From Gammaproteobacteria bacterium (lineage in GTDB: Bacteria; Pseudomonadota; Gammaproteobacteria; SZUA-152): a stretch of DNA of 48,538 nucleotides. The notes beneath the pieces were generated by a model. It ran no database searches and was not told where the DNA came from. It saw only the letters and a program-made list of their open reading frames with translations. Position numbers and translations under genes: made by a program. This document shows, in pieces, positions 1-9,546 of the stretch. Where the stretch lies: the NCBI GenBank assembly GCA_013152545.1, contig JAADGF010000048.1:1-48538 (forward strand), in the 5' to 3' direction. How positions within the stretch are numbered: position 1 is the first letter of the stretch; the number at the start of each line of letters is the position of its first letter.

Positions 1-377
1 AGAATCGGACCTTTTGCTTGTTCCTCAAGCGTAGCGGCGCGCCCATCCCAAAATTGTGAGCTTAGGAAGGCGGCGTTCCATATGGTGGGTGCAGAACGTT
101 CTCCTTTTTGTCCACCGATACCCGTTGAGACTGCGGCGCTATCGGTGCCGTTACCAGAAACATCGTGGCAAGTATTACAGGATATTGTTCCGTCAAGTGA
201 CAGGCGGGGATCAAAAAAAAGTTGTTTCCCTAAGTTTATTTTGGCGACAGAGCTTGGGTTGTCTGATGGCTCTGGCGCAGTAAGTGGTAGTGGTTCGAAG
301 GCTGCTAGTGCGTGAGTGCTTACTATCAATAATAGGACAGCGGTAGCGGTACTGTTAAGACTCATATCTTTTGTCAT
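1..377 (-). CDS. Di-heme cytochrome c peroxidase family protein (5' part, runs off window)
   Basis: The minus-strand frame is open from ATG 377 to the window edge, giving about 125 residues; the rest lies outside. Residues 1-26 look like a Sec signal peptide (hydrophobic ALLLIVS-type core ending ALAA), so the product should be periplasmic. Next come the family's N-terminal hallmarks: LGKQLFFDPRLS, a CNTCH heme motif at residues 67-71, STGIGGQKGERSAPT and WDGRAATLEEQA. These fit the MauG/CcpA family, which reduces hydrogen peroxide with electrons from small c-type cytochromes; the second heme site would lie beyond the edge. ATG 377 is preferred over ATG 365 because GGAAAA lies upstream at a suitable distance. 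The gene is divergent from a sigma-54 activator that may control it, but I see no clear -24/-12 promoter. Peroxidase and MauG-like roles cannot be separated from this fragment. Confidence 0.88.
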   Translation of the reverse strand, partial: MTKDMSLNSTATAVLLLIVSTHALAAFEPLPLTAPEPSDNPSSVAKINLGKQLFFDPRLSLDGTISCNTCHDVSGNGTDSAAVSTGIGGQKGERSAPTIWNAAFLSSQFWDGRAATLEEQAKGPI

Positions 378-507
378 TGAGTTTTCCAGATGATTTAGTA
401 CGGGCGGCGTCTATTGTAAGTGCAACCCTCCGTAACGATATGGCAAAAAATGAGCCATCTTTTTGGTCGCGATTAATTTCTTTTTAATTCAATAGGATAA
501 GTGTTTT

Positions 508-538
508 GTGCGGATGCACGGTGAATTACCGTACGCAC
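508..538. promoter_or_regulatory. Palindrome in divergent intergenic region, possible operator/enhancer
   Basis: The 311-bp gap between the peroxidase gene and the sigma-54 activator holds a nested inverted repeat. Outer arms are GTGCG/CGCAC and inner arms ACGGT/ACCGT around GAATT. There is no T-run, so it is not a typical terminator. It could be an upstream activator site for the neighbouring regulator. That role is inferred from position only; the rest of the gap shows nothing I can name. Confidence 0.35.
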
Positions 539-688
539 AGGACATCACGATATATAGTGTTTATACGAAATATGGTGACTGAATGCGAGTGGTTATGCTT
601 TTTATTTGGTTTTTGCACGATATTTCGTTAGGCTTAAAGTGATAGACAGGCATTACAGTGCTTTATTAAAGTAAAAGTGAAGATCGTG

Positions 689-2458
689 ATGAGCAATGAG
701 CCAAAAGAAATCGCCAAAAGTTTTTATTGGAGAGCGGGTCATGATATGCGTGTTATCGAGTTTGCAGGACAGAAATGGCCATTTCCCTATGATGGTGCAT
801 CAATACTGGGGCAGCGGCTGCAAAATCTTGGCGCCTCCGAATTAATTGAGCGCTGTCAAAAAGCATTAGCTGGTGATGTCCAGATGTTTGAGCAAGGTAT
901 CGCCAGCAACATATTTCTTTTTACGATGACGCCCGTGAATGATAAGAGTGAGAGCGTCATTGGTGTGGACGTTATTGCGGTTAATATCAGTCATTATAAA
1001 AAATCCGAAGCTGACATAAAGGCGCTTAAGCACCATGCGGAATCGATTCTGAACGCCGCTGGCGAAGGGATTTACGGGCTTAATCTCGATGGTAAGGCAA
1101 CCTTTGTTAATCCAGCCGCAGAACGCATGACAGGCTGGAGTGCCGCAGAAATGATTGGCCACTCAATTCACTATCTTCATCATCATAGTCACGAAGATGG
1201 AACACCCTACCCCCAGGAGGAGTGCCCAATTTATGCGGCAATAAAAGATGGTGTAATTCGTCATATTGAAGGCGAGGTGTTTTGGCGTAAAGATGGCACC
1301 TGTTTTCCGGTGGAATACACCAGCACTCCCATCTATGAGAATGGAAAATTAGCGGGAGCCGTTGCGGTTTTTAAAGATATCACTGCGCAAAAAAAGGCTA
1401 AAAAAGATCTTCTCGAAGCATTTCAAGAGGTGGCGAAATTAAAGGAGCAGCTTGAAGAGCAAAACAATTACTTGCAGGAAGAAATTCGAGAAGAGCTGGC
1501 TTTTGGTGAGGTTGTCGGCACCTCATTGCCCGTTCGATTAATGTTGGAAAAAATTGAACATGTCGCACCGACGGATGCGAGTGTTCTAGTATTAGGTGAA
1601 AGCGGGACAGGTAAAGAATTGATTGCACATGCGGTACATGAAAACAGCTCACGGCGTGAGCGCCCACTGGTAAAAGTGAATTGTGGGACGCTGTCATCAA
1701 GTCTAGTAGAGAGCGAGCTTTTTGGTCATGAAAAAGGAGCCTTTACCGGTGCGCATGATCGTCGCAGAGGACGTTTTGAACTTGCTGATGGCGGCACTTT
1801 GTTTCTTGATGAGGTTGGTGAATTGCCGTTAGATACGCAAGTAAAACTCTTGCGTGTGTTGCAAGAGCAAGAATTCGAGCGCCTCGGCGGTGAAAAACTG
1901 ATCCGTGTCAATGTCAGGATTATCGCTGCGACGAATCGTGATTTAGCTCAATTAGTGGAAGAAGGCAGTTTCCGAAAAGATCTCTATTATCGCTTAAATG
2001 TATTCCCGATAGAAGCGCCTGCGTTACGTGAGCGCCACGAAGATGTGGCATTGTTAGCGAAACATTTCCTCAGTTGTGCAGCGCGAAAATTTGGCAAGAC
2101 GCTTACTGGGTTTTCAGGTAATGGCTTGGCAATGCTAGAAGCATATAACTGGCCAGGAAATATCCGTGAGTTGAAAAATGTTATTGAGCGTGCCGCAATA
2201 TTGGCGACAATGCCCAGTGTCGATGTGATAAGTCTCATCCCAAAGAAGCTAGAAGTAGCAGGGGCTGATTCTCAGCAGTTACTGACACTGGCAGAAGTAG
2301 AGCGTGCGCACATTGAGCGTATTTTAATGCATACCCGCGGTATTATTTCTGGCACAAGAGGTGCCGCAGCAGTACTATCTATGCACCCTAATACTTTACG
2401 ATCACGTATGATAAAGCTTGGCATCAATATAATGAATGTGATAGCTGTCAAACATTAA
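689..2458 (+). CDS. PAS-domain sigma-54-dependent transcriptional activator
   Basis: A bacterial enhancer-binding protein of about 589 residues. An N-terminal region with weak PAS character is followed by a clear PAS domain (about residues 115-230, with [14 protein letters not shown] and [10 protein letters not shown]), a short coiled coil, and an AAA+ domain with Walker A GESGTGKE (from residue 303), the sigma-54 contact loop GAFTGA (350-355) and Walker B-type [10 protein letters not shown]. The C-terminus has a Fis-type helix-turn-helix ([17 protein letters not shown]). All motifs needed for ATP-driven opening of sigma-54 promoters are present. There is no receiver domain, so the signal is probably sensed by the PAS region. 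The start may be ATG 689 (GAAG upstream) or GTG 677 in the same frame. It diverges from the peroxidase gene, a likely target by proximity. Confidence 0.9.
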   Translation: MSNEPKEIAKSFYWRAGHDMRVIEFAGQKWPFPYDGASILGQRLQNLGASELIERCQKALAGDVQMFEQGIASNIFLFTMTPVNDKSESVIGVDVIAVNISHYKKSEADIKALKHHAESILNAAGEGIYGLNLDGKATFVNPAAERMTGWSAAEMIGHSIHYLHHHSHEDGTPYPQEECPIYAAIKDGVIRHIEGEVFWRKDGTCFPVEYTSTPIYENGKLAGAVAVFKDITAQKKAKKDLLEAFQEVAKLKEQLEEQNNYLQEEIREELAFGEVVGTSLPVRLMLEKIEHVAPTDASVLVLGESGTGKELIAHAVHENSSRRERPLVKVNCGTLSSSLVESELFGHEKGAFTGAHDRRRGRFELADGGTLFLDEVGELPLDTQVKLLRVLQEQEFERLGGEKLIRVNVRIIAATNRDLAQLVEEGSFRKDLYYRLNVFPIEAPALRERHEDVALLAKHFLSCAARKFGKTLTGFSGNGLAMLEAYNWPGNIRELKNVIERAAILATMPSVDVISLIPKKLEVAGADSQQLLTLAEVERAHIERILMHTRGIISGTRGAAAVLSMHPNTLRSRMIKLGINIMNVIAVKH

Positions 2459-2643
2459 TCGTTTCCTATTTTATATTTATTTGTGCATTTCCATTAAGAA
2501 TAATTTTACCGACAAATAGTATTGTAGCAATTTTTGGCACCTCCTTCCTTATATGTCGAGGGGGCGTTCTCAATTAGCTTCGCAATGTGTATCTTTGTGG
2601 ACTTCTGGGTGCCAGCAATGAAACGAACCGTTCTGCGGAGTAA

Positions 2644-2853
2644 CCGGCGAAAGACAATCGTCGTTTTATGGAAGGGGTACTGTGGATAGCCCGAACGGCT
2701 TCACCCTGGCGAGACTTACCGGCGTACTTTGGCCATTGGCGCCGAGTGTCTATGCGTTATAACTGGTCACATAAGGAAGTCTGGAGGCGGGTTGAGATGC
2801 TTTATGAAGCGAATGGTCTGCTGTATGCTGTAAATAGTGGGCATACTGGGTGA
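2644..2853 (+). pseudogene. IS5-family transposase remnant
   Basis: The open stretch encodes DNRRFMEGVLWIARTASPW followed by RDLPAYFGHWRRV, the conserved N-terminal block of IS5-family (IS427/IS1031-like) transposases. An in-frame stop lies just upstream at 2641 and similarity fades after about residue 45 of the 61-residue ORF; no DDE catalytic region follows. I found no terminal repeats. This is a decayed, truncated insertion sequence within a 630-bp gene-poor stretch (2459-3088). Confidence 0.75.
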
Positions 2854-3047
2854 ATATTCCTGGCTCCGTAAGGAGGCTGACGTCTAGCCGGTGTCTTGTC
2901 ACGAGAACATTGATAGAATCAATTTTGCAAATGACGGCGTTGAGGCTGGTGTGTCCTTTTGATGAAAATTGTGCTGACTGTCCTTTAGTATCTCGAAGAA
3001 AACCATCGGTTTGCGGTGTTCCACAGTGGATGAGTTAATAGGGGCTT

Positions 3048-3079
3048 GAGCCGTGTGATGGGTATATTATGCACGGTTC
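3048..3079 (+). mobile_element. Group II intron domain V-like hairpin (remnant)
   Basis: This 32-nt sequence has the layout of a group II intron catalytic domain V: GAGCCGTG pairs with CACGGTTC around a short upper stem-loop, with the AGC triad in place, preceded by GGGGCTT as in many intron 3' ends. Usual domain V is 34 nt, and no maturase ORF or clear domain VI is found nearby. It lies directly beside the IS5 remnant. I read it as a decayed intron 3' end, with moderate uncertainty. Confidence 0.42.
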
Positions 3080-3088
3080 TGAAATAAT

Positions 3089-3196
3089 TTAGTCAAAAAA
3101 ACCCATTTGAAATACAAACAAGCCAATTGCGCTTAACAATGCAATAAAAAAAATAATAACAACAACGATAACAGCAAGCACAGGTTTGTAACTCAT
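3089..3196 (-). CDS. Possible 35-residue single-pass membrane protein
   Basis: A short frame from ATG 3196 to TAA encodes MSYKPVLAVIVVVIIFF, then IALLSAIGLFVFQMGFF and a final Asp: essentially one transmembrane helix with a short lysine-bearing N-terminus. It begins 4 bases after the stop of the upstream minus-strand gene, which suggests translational coupling. No strong ribosome-binding site is seen. I do not recognise a family. The hydrophobic pattern and spacing argue for a real small membrane protein, but chance remains possible. Confidence 0.4.
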   Translation of the reverse strand: MSYKPVLAVIVVVIIFFIALLSAIGLFVFQMGFFD

Positions 3197-3200
3197 GATA

Positions 3201-3578
3201 TTAATGATCTAAGTGGATAGATTGCTTACATTGGGGACAATAAGTCCAGGACGGGATACTATCCTTGGGCTCCAGGTTAATCACCACCTGCTGCTCACAG
3301 CAGGGACAACGACCACTGGCATGGTTGGTAGCTTGTTTTACCCGATATGTCATGATAGCAGCAATGGGGCCAGCGATGAAAAAGCCCGGCACTAGTACCC
3401 AATGAGCAAAAATGATTGGTATTGACCCCAACGACAATAACCAAAACAGGCCTAAACGCATCATTGCACGTTTTAACCGCTCCTTTTCGTTATATATCGA
3501 GATATACAGCTCTGCTTCGGTGTTTTTTTCACCACCATTGTGATAAAAATGGATGGCATCTATTCTAACTGCAGGCAT
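3201..3578 (-). CDS. Small membrane protein with C-terminal zinc ribbon, unknown function
   Basis: About 125 residues. The middle has two adjacent hydrophobic helices (around LGLFWLLSLGSIPIIFAHWV and LVPGFFIAGPIAAIM), and the C-terminus has two cysteine pairs, CPCC and CPQC, about 23 residues apart in a zinc-ribbon arrangement. A preceding acidic N-terminal segment is predicted to be soluble. I do not recognise the family. ATG 3578 is chosen over GTG 3587 because neither has a strong ribosome site and ATG is commoner. The tiny downstream hydrophobic ORF may be co-translated. The 360 bp upstream (3579-3938) holds only a weak hairpin near 3880-3900 (CCAAGG/CCTTGG) and no gene I can support. Confidence 0.6.
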   Translation of the reverse strand: MPAVRIDAIHFYHNGGEKNTEAELYISIYNEKERLKRAMMRLGLFWLLSLGSIPIIFAHWVLVPGFFIAGPIAAIMTYRVKQATNHASGRCPCCEQQVVINLEPKDSIPSWTYCPQCKQSIHLDH

Positions 3579-3938
3579 AGTGCACACTTATCATAACATA
3601 CCCATACAGACCAAACCTGAACGCTATATTCCCATTGTTTCAAAGGGTGAATGTAACACTTACTAAGCACTCAACAGAGGAATTTAAGTTTAATTAAATA
3701 CCGCATTATTATTGCACTCAGAGATACCGTCGATATACTGTACTGCGTCGACATACATTGAGAATAATAATGAAATACCGATTTTGACATCGTGGCGACG
3801 CAAAAATCAAGCCCAAACCAATTTTCAGTTAACGGTTTCAAGCTATTAATTTCAAGCAATGAGGCTTATCAATAATACCCAAGGACATTTAAGCCTTGGT
3901 TACTCAAACACAATTAAACATACGTTACAGGTTACTCC

Positions 3939-6158
3939 ATGAAAATACTGCTTAAAATCCTTGCGGTACTGATCGCTATTCCTGTTTTATTGTTTCTTGT
4001 AGCAGCGGTCATCCTTGCAACAATTGATTTAAACGATTACCGAGATAATATATCCGCTGCAACCACAAAAGCAACAGGGCGACAACTAACGGTGACAGGC
4101 GAGTTAAGCAAGTCATTTTTCCCTTGGCTAGGCGTAAAAGTGGGGGCGATCTCCCTTGGTAATGCTAAAGGGTTTAAGGAGTCCAGCTTTGTTAGTGTGG
4201 AAAAAATCGAGATAAAAGTCGACACCCTGTCCTTGTTAAGGTTAAAACCGGTGATCGACAAAATCATCCTCAACGGATTAAACGTTTCATTAACACGTAA
4301 CTCAGAAGGGCTTGGTAATTGGGAAGACCTGACCGCGCAAAAAACGACAATAACTGAAAAACCAACCACCACGACGGCATCCGGCTCAAAGGACGATACA
4401 GCTTCCATAGACGTATCCGCTACGCAGGCGCTGCAAACATTGTCGGTGGCCGGCATTGAAATACAAAATGCCAGACTCACATGGGACGATCAACAATCGA
4501 AATCCCGATATGAACTGAAAAACCTCAACGTAACCCTCAGCGAAATTGCCGTTAATAAACCCATTAAACTGCACGTTGCATTTGACGTATCCAGCTCAGC
4601 TCCGAAACTGCAAAGTCACATTGAAATCAACAGCGAACGCATTGAATGGGATATCGAAAAACAACAATATCAATTACTGCCACTGACATTGTCAGTCGAA
4701 GTGCAAGGTGACCCTATCCCTGGCGAATCCATCTCCGCGCAATTGAGCACAGAAATCACGGCAGATATCGCTCAACAACAACTTTTTGTTAAGCAATTCA
4801 CCTTACAAACCTTGGGACTCGACCTTAAAGGACAACTGCAAGCCAATCAGTTCCTGGAGACACCACAGTATGCCGCTGATTTTACGCTCGCCACATTCAA
4901 CCTTCGTGAATTATTAAAAAAATTGGAAATAACCCTACCACCCATGAACGATGACAAAGCCATGTCATCACTGGCGTTGGATTTTGAGTTTAAAGGTGAC
5001 ACAAATAATCTGGAACTACAGACGCTTAATATCAAGCTAGACGATACCACTATCACCGCACAAAGCACAATATCACAGTTTAACCAACCAGCAATACAAT
5101 TTACTCTTAAGGTGGACAACATTAACGTAGACCGTTATTTGCCACCAATCGCTGAACCTGCGACAGCAACAACAGCGCCAGAACCGAGCACCGTGAGTGA
5201 AACACCCCCCGAACCCTTGCCGATACCATCAGAATTTCTACGGACGTTAAATGTTGATGGCGAGCTCACTGTTCAACAGCTTACGGTATCGAAATTACAA
5301 AGCGACAATATTAACATCCGCCTCAAAGCCAAGCACGGTATCGTCGATATTAATCCACTTAACCTTAACTTATCCGGTGGCAGCATTAAAGGTAACGCTC
5401 AACTGAATGTCGCAAGTGATACACCAACAATCACCCTGCAACAACAAATTGATGGCGTTAACGCCGCCCCATTATTAAAGGCCTTTGCGGGCGACGATTA
5501 TGTCAGCGGTATCCTTAACTTAAAAACGAACGTGACAACCGCTGGTTTATTTATTAACGATTTAAAACAAAACCTCAATGGCACCACTCAATTCCGCTTT
5601 ACAGATGGAGCCGTTAAAGGTCTGAATTTAGCTCAGATTTTTCGTGAAATTAAAGCAAAACTCAAAGGCGAGAAATACACTCCCAGCGACACACCAAAAC
5701 AAACTGATTTCACAGAACTAAGCGGTAGCGCCACCATTACCAATGGCATCGTCATTAACAACGACTTGGCGTCTAAATCACCATTACTGCGCGTGAAGGG
5801 CGAGGGCAGGGTTGAATTACCCGGTGACAAAATGGACTATCTCGTTACGGCCTATATTGTAGGTACATCGAAAGGACAGGAAGGCAAAGAACTGAACGAA
5901 TTAAAAGGCCTGGCGATACCTGTGCGCATTAAGGGCCCGTTTGATAAACTGGACATTGCGATTGATTACGATCCCATTTGGAAATCCTATAAGAATAAAT
6001 ACAAGCAGCAACTTAAATCCAGCTTAAAAGAAAGCAAACAAGCAAAAAAACAAGCCTTGCAACAACAAAAAGATAAAAAAATAACGGAAGAAAAGCAACG
6101 AATTAAAGAAAAAACCGACGAGCTGAAAGAAAAATTGCGCGACAAATTTAACTTTTAA
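3939..6158 (+). CDS. asmA: AsmA family protein
   Basis: A 739-residue protein with one N-terminal membrane anchor (residues about 5-28), then the AsmA signature region (LNDYRDNISAATTKATGRQL, FPWLGVKVGAISLGNAKGF) and a long, beta-rich periplasmic body. The C-terminal AsmA-like block (GIVINNDLASKSPLL, ARVKGEGRVELPG-like) is followed by a highly charged, lysine-rich coiled tail (about 690-739). AsmA-family proteins belong to the bridge-like repeating-beta-groove group linked to phospholipid transport and outer-membrane assembly. A proline/threonine-rich linker (TATTAPEPSTVSETPPEPLP) sits near residue 410-430. It is followed 15 bp later by mutY, an order found in many gammaproteobacteria. Confidence 0.92.
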   Translation: MKILLKILAVLIAIPVLLFLVAAVILATIDLNDYRDNISAATTKATGRQLTVTGELSKSFFPWLGVKVGAISLGNAKGFKESSFVSVEKIEIKVDTLSLLRLKPVIDKIILNGLNVSLTRNSEGLGNWEDLTAQKTTITEKPTTTTASGSKDDTASIDVSATQALQTLSVAGIEIQNARLTWDDQQSKSRYELKNLNVTLSEIAVNKPIKLHVAFDVSSSAPKLQSHIEINSERIEWDIEKQQYQLLPLTLSVEVQGDPIPGESISAQLSTEITADIAQQQLFVKQFTLQTLGLDLKGQLQANQFLETPQYAADFTLATFNLRELLKKLEITLPPMNDDKAMSSLALDFEFKGDTNNLELQTLNIKLDDTTITAQSTISQFNQPAIQFTLKVDNINVDRYLPPIAEPATATTAPEPSTVSETPPEPLPIPSEFLRTLNVDGELTVQQLTVSKLQSDNINIRLKAKHGIVDINPLNLNLSGGSIKGNAQLNVASDTPTITLQQQIDGVNAAPLLKAFAGDDYVSGILNLKTNVTTAGLFINDLKQNLNGTTQFRFTDGAVKGLNLAQIFREIKAKLKGEKYTPSDTPKQTDFTELSGSATITNGIVINNDLASKSPLLRVKGEGRVELPGDKMDYLVTAYIVGTSKGQEGKELNELKGLAIPVRIKGPFDKLDIAIDYDPIWKSYKNKYKQQLKSSLKESKQAKKQALQQQKDKKITEEKQRIKEKTDELKEKLRDKFNF

Positions 6159-6173
6159 ACGTTATTGCTATTC

Positions 6174-7235
6174 ATGAAACCACATCAATTCAGTCAGCGC
6201 GTGCTTCAATGGTACCAACAACATGGCCGAAAAAATTTACCCTGGCAACAACCACGCACCCCCTACCGGGTATGGATTTCAGAAATCATGCTACAACAAA
6301 CCCAGGTTGCCACGGTCATTCCTTATTACCAAACGTTTATGGCTCGCTTCCCCAACGTGACAGTGTTAGCACAGGCCAACATTGACGAGGTCATGCATCA
6401 TTGGTCAGGTTTAGGTTATTATGCTCGCGCCCGGAATCTGTATAAAAGTGCTCAACAGATTACAGCTCAATACGGCGGTCGTTTTCCCGACACCCTGGAT
6501 GATGTCATGGCCCTGCCGGGCATTGGGCGGTCCACTGCTGGCGCTATACTATCCCTATCAGGCGGTCAACGACACGCTATCCTGGATGGTAATGTTAAGC
6601 GGGTTCTAGCTCGTTATTTTATGGTGGAAGGCTGGACAGGCAGTACTGCAACAGCGCAAAAATTATGGCAACAGGCAGAGATGCTGACACCACAAGAACA
6701 GGTCACCGACTACAATCAAGCCATGATGGACCTCGGTGCGGGTATTTGTAGCCGCACCAAACCCGCCTGTTTGGCCTGTCCAATTCGCACAGGTTGTAAA
6801 GCATTTGCACAACAATGCCAGGACCAGTACCCACAAGCAAAAAAGAAAAAGCCCCTGCCGGTCAAACAAACCACGATGCTACTGCTCGTCAATACACAGC
6901 AAGAAGTATTGCTGGAACGTAGGCCACCCAGTGGCATCTGGGGGGGCTTGTTGGGATTCCCTGAACTGGCGCCAACACAATGCGCAGAAAACTGGTGCAA
7001 CAAACAACTCGGGGTAAAAGTAACCCAACAGCAAACCTGGACAGTACTACGCCATACCTTTAGTCACTTTCATTTAGAAATTACCCCCGTGGTACTCAAA
7101 ATCAAGCGTAACACGCACCGAATCATGGAAGATGACCGTTGGATTTGGTATAAAGGCGATAACAAGTTGCAAGTTGGGCTTGCAACACCCGTAAAGCACC
7201 TACTAACCCGGTTAGCGCAACATTTGCAACAATAG
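6174..7235 (+). CDS. mutY: A/G-specific adenine glycosylase MutY
   Basis: A 353-residue base-excision repair enzyme that removes adenine mispaired with 8-oxoguanine. The catalytic Glu lies in [12 protein letters not shown], the helix-hairpin-helix is [11 protein letters not shown], the conserved Asp region is [12 protein letters not shown], and the [4Fe-4S] cluster cysteines are C192, C199, C202 and C208 (C-x6-C-x2-C-x5-C). The C-terminal third is the NUDIX-like 8-oxoG recognition domain ([18 protein letters not shown]). ATG 6174 is chosen over TTG 6165 because MutY proteins begin near this residue. It lies between asmA and yggX; the last protects iron-sulfur proteins from oxidation, so the pairing is functionally sensible. 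Confidence 0.97.
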   Translation: MKPHQFSQRVLQWYQQHGRKNLPWQQPRTPYRVWISEIMLQQTQVATVIPYYQTFMARFPNVTVLAQANIDEVMHHWSGLGYYARARNLYKSAQQITAQYGGRFPDTLDDVMALPGIGRSTAGAILSLSGGQRHAILDGNVKRVLARYFMVEGWTGSTATAQKLWQQAEMLTPQEQVTDYNQAMMDLGAGICSRTKPACLACPIRTGCKAFAQQCQDQYPQAKKKKPLPVKQTTMLLLVNTQQEVLLERRPPSGIWGGLLGFPELAPTQCAENWCNKQLGVKVTQQQTWTVLRHTFSHFHLEITPVVLKIKRNTHRIMEDDRWIWYKGDNKLQVGLATPVKHLLTRLAQHLQQ

Positions 7236-7257
7236 TATTTGTTAAAGAAACTCACCG

Positions 7258-7291
7258 GCTTCACTAGGCCTGAGAAGAAGGCCTATGAAGC
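7258..7291. terminator. Hairpin between mutY and yggX
   Basis: GCTTCACTAGGCC pairs with GGCCTATGAAGC (one bulge) around a 9-nt loop. No T-run follows, so it is either a weak terminator/attenuator or an RNA-stabilising hairpin rather than a classical intrinsic terminator. Confidence 0.4.
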
Positions 7292-7352
7292 GGGTCTGTA
7301 AAGAAATAACGAAAACACTGGCGCAATAGCGCTCTAATATAGAGGTAATAAC

Positions 7353-7631
7353 ATGACTAAAATGGTGCACTGTGTAAAGCTGGGTATAGAAGCTGAAGGC
7401 ATGGACCGTGCCCCCTATCCAGGTGATTTAGGTCAGCAAATACTCAACAATATATGCAAACAAGCCTGGCAACAGTGGGTTTCATATCAAACCATGCTGA
7501 TCAACGAAAACCGTTTATCCGTCATTGACCCTAAACACCGTCGCTTTCTTGAAGTAGAAATGAAGAAATTTTTGTTTGACGGTAGCGAACAAATGCCGGA
7601 AGGCTATACACCACCCAAGGTGGAAAATTAG
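7353..7631 (+). CDS. yggX: Fe(2+)-trafficking/oxidative damage protection protein YggX
   Basis: A 92-residue protein with the family's full pattern: MVHCVKLG with the single conserved Cys near the N-terminus, PYPGDLGQQI, QTMLINENRLSVIDP and a hydrophobic C-terminal helix ending MKKFLFDG. YggX is a small cytosolic protein implicated in iron trafficking and protection of Fe-S clusters from superoxide. A GAGGT ribosome site precedes ATG 7353. It follows mutY in the same direction. Its stop overlaps the stop of the convergent radical SAM gene by 4 bp. Confidence 0.97.
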   Translation: MTKMVHCVKLGIEAEGMDRAPYPGDLGQQILNNICKQAWQQWVSYQTMLINENRLSVIDPKHRRFLEVEMKKFLFDGSEQMPEGYTPPKVEN

Positions 7632-8692
7632 TCGCCTCTGGTTTCGTATTTTTTCAGCACAATACCCTCGTCACCACAGCAACTGGCGACACATTTTTTA
7701 GTTTGGTACAACAAGTCCGGATCGGCATTTAAAATTTGATCCACTGGTAAATTTTCTGTGGCACAATCACAACCTTTGTCACCATAAACATACACATGAT
7801 TCAACCCAACTTTTTTAGCGCACTCATGGGCTTGCCATAAAAGTTCATTGGGTGTTTCAGGAATATGCGCAAGCTGATACGCCGGAAAAAATTTGGTGAT
7901 ATGCCATGGGCTATTTTCGCCCAAATTATCGTAAATCCACTGCGCTATTTGCTGCAGCTCGCCAAAATCATCATTCTTGCCCGGAATAATATTAGTACGC
8001 ACCTCCACATGAATACCAAGCTGTTGCGCCCGCTTAATGCAGGATAACACTTGCTCAACCCCGCCCACTGGACATATATCTTTGTAAAATTCGTTACTCA
8101 AGCTTTTAATATCCGAACAGAGTACATCGACATAGGGCGCCATTAATTCCAGTGCATCATCTGTCACAAAACTATTGGAAACATAAACCGTGTATAAATC
8201 GGCCTCATGAGCTAACTTCGACACATCGAGCACATACTCCAACCACACCGCAGGTTCTGAGTATGTAAAAGCAATACCCTCGACACCATGACGCTGTGCC
8301 GCTTCGATTAATTGTTGTGGTGATGCATAAGCCGCCGTGCATAACCCCTGCGCAAGATCATCCAACGCTGAAACACCCCAGGAAATATCCAGGTTATGGC
8401 ATCCTTTGCAACGAAAATTACAGCCATAACTACCGACGGATAACACTTTTGACCCCGGACGATAATGGCGCACTGGCTTGTCATCAATAATACCGACATC
8501 CAACGCACTAATAATGCCATACGAAAGGTTATAAAGCGTGCCGTGACGATTGACATGGGCCTGACAAAAACCCCGTTGGCCATGCACAATTTTGCAACGC
8601 CACAAACACAAATGACACTGCGTAGCGCCATTGCCGAGTTTGGTTTGCAGGCGTGTTTCAACTAATTGATATGCTAATTTTTTTTGAGTCAT
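7628..8692 (-). CDS. amrS: AmmeMemoRadiSam-type radical SAM enzyme (AmrS-like)
   Basis: A 354-residue radical SAM protein. An N-terminal cysteine cluster (CHLCLWRC) precedes the 4Fe-4S SAM-binding motif CNFRCKGC (C91, C95, C98), and a partial TIM barrel contains AFTYSEPAVWLEY, DIKSLSNEFYKDIC and VEVRTNIIPGKND. The arrangement matches the AmmeMemoRadiSam system radical SAM family, related to pyruvate-formate-lyase activases. Usual partners are Memo-like and AMMECR1-like proteins, and neither is nearby, so here the gene stands alone. The C-terminus carries extra cysteines (CDC, CVASCC) that might bind metal. The substrate is not known from the sequence. Confidence 0.88.
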   Translation of the reverse strand: MTQKKLAYQLVETRLQTKLGNGATQCHLCLWRCKIVHGQRGFCQAHVNRHGTLYNLSYGIISALDVGIIDDKPVRHYRPGSKVLSVGSYGCNFRCKGCHNLDISWGVSALDDLAQGLCTAAYASPQQLIEAAQRHGVEGIAFTYSEPAVWLEYVLDVSKLAHEADLYTVYVSNSFVTDDALELMAPYVDVLCSDIKSLSNEFYKDICPVGGVEQVLSCIKRAQQLGIHVEVRTNIIPGKNDDFGELQQIAQWIYDNLGENSPWHITKFFPAYQLAHIPETPNELLWQAHECAKKVGLNHVYVYGDKGCDCATENLPVDQILNADPDLLYQTKKCVASCCGDEGIVLKKYETRGD

Positions 8693-8934
8693 GTGTATTT
8701 AATAGCCATTCTTGGTTGTTATTGGCACCCACGGCTTTAAAATCGATTATATGGCGCTACGCAAGCGCTTAAATGCCATTGCACAACAAAAACACCAAAC
8801 CCTGCCCAAGCAATACCCAATGTAAATTTTGTGAATTTAATGTACAAGATTACCATGACTAACCTCAATACGTTGTGATTTTCTGTGATTAGCCGAGAAA
8901 TTGAGAGTTTTTTGCTAAACAAACGCCCATGCAC

Positions 8935-8963
8935 TTGACTCTGCTCCCGGCAACCGCTTTAAT
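8935..8963 (+). promoter_or_regulatory. Sigma-70 promoter of tRNA-Phe
   Basis: TTGACT (8935-8940) and TTTAAT (8958-8963) are 17 bp apart, just upstream of the tRNA. The following ACGCG is GC-rich, as in stringently controlled stable-RNA promoters. The rest of 8693-8934 shows no gene. Confidence 0.7.
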
Positions 8964-8988
8964 ACGCGTTCCGCATTTTCAGCACAAT

Positions 8989-9064
<76 letters not shown>

Positions 9065-9546
9065 TTGTTTTCAACAAGTTACCCGTTTTCGTTTTTTAGC
9101 CACGCGGTACACTTTCGGTACTATTGTGATCCAGTGCAATACAACCCACTGGATACCGAAGCCGGAGGAGTACACTCCCTTGAACCACACACCCTACCCA
9201 ATCCCCATGCACATCTTAGAAACCAAACACTTCAACCAAGCCCGTTAAAACAAGTACGAGCAACCTTTTTTTAGCATCGCGGCAGAGGGAAATAAAGAGG
9301 TCGGATTTGTTGTATCATCCTTTATTGGGTCACAGCGATAAATACATTCTCGAATGAATGAGGAGAAACCGCGAAAAAGATTCGCTGAATACCGGCTTTT
9401 GGCGACTATACAGTGACACAAAATTGCGCCACAATAGACTTGTTCCAATTGTAGGGTAGCACATCGGCTAAGGGATTATTAACACGATATTAGTGCGTGA
9501 TTGGAAGATTCAGGATTTTATTGCTAAGTAAGAATATCAAGAGAAA
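9065..9546. other. Intergenic stretch, no clear gene
   Basis: Between tRNA-Phe and the large lipoprotein gene. It contains a small inverted repeat (CCAGTG/CACTGG near 9133-9154) and a possible 40-codon frame from a GTG near 9129 (reading NTTHWIPKPEEYTPL) that could be a gene scrap but has no support. AAGAGA just before 9547 is the likely ribosome site of the next gene. Confidence 0.5.

Noticed and set aside
82-315. Plus-strand ORFs at the left edge as genes
   Set aside because: They are shadows of the minus-strand cytochrome c peroxidase gene, which has a signal peptide and heme motif.
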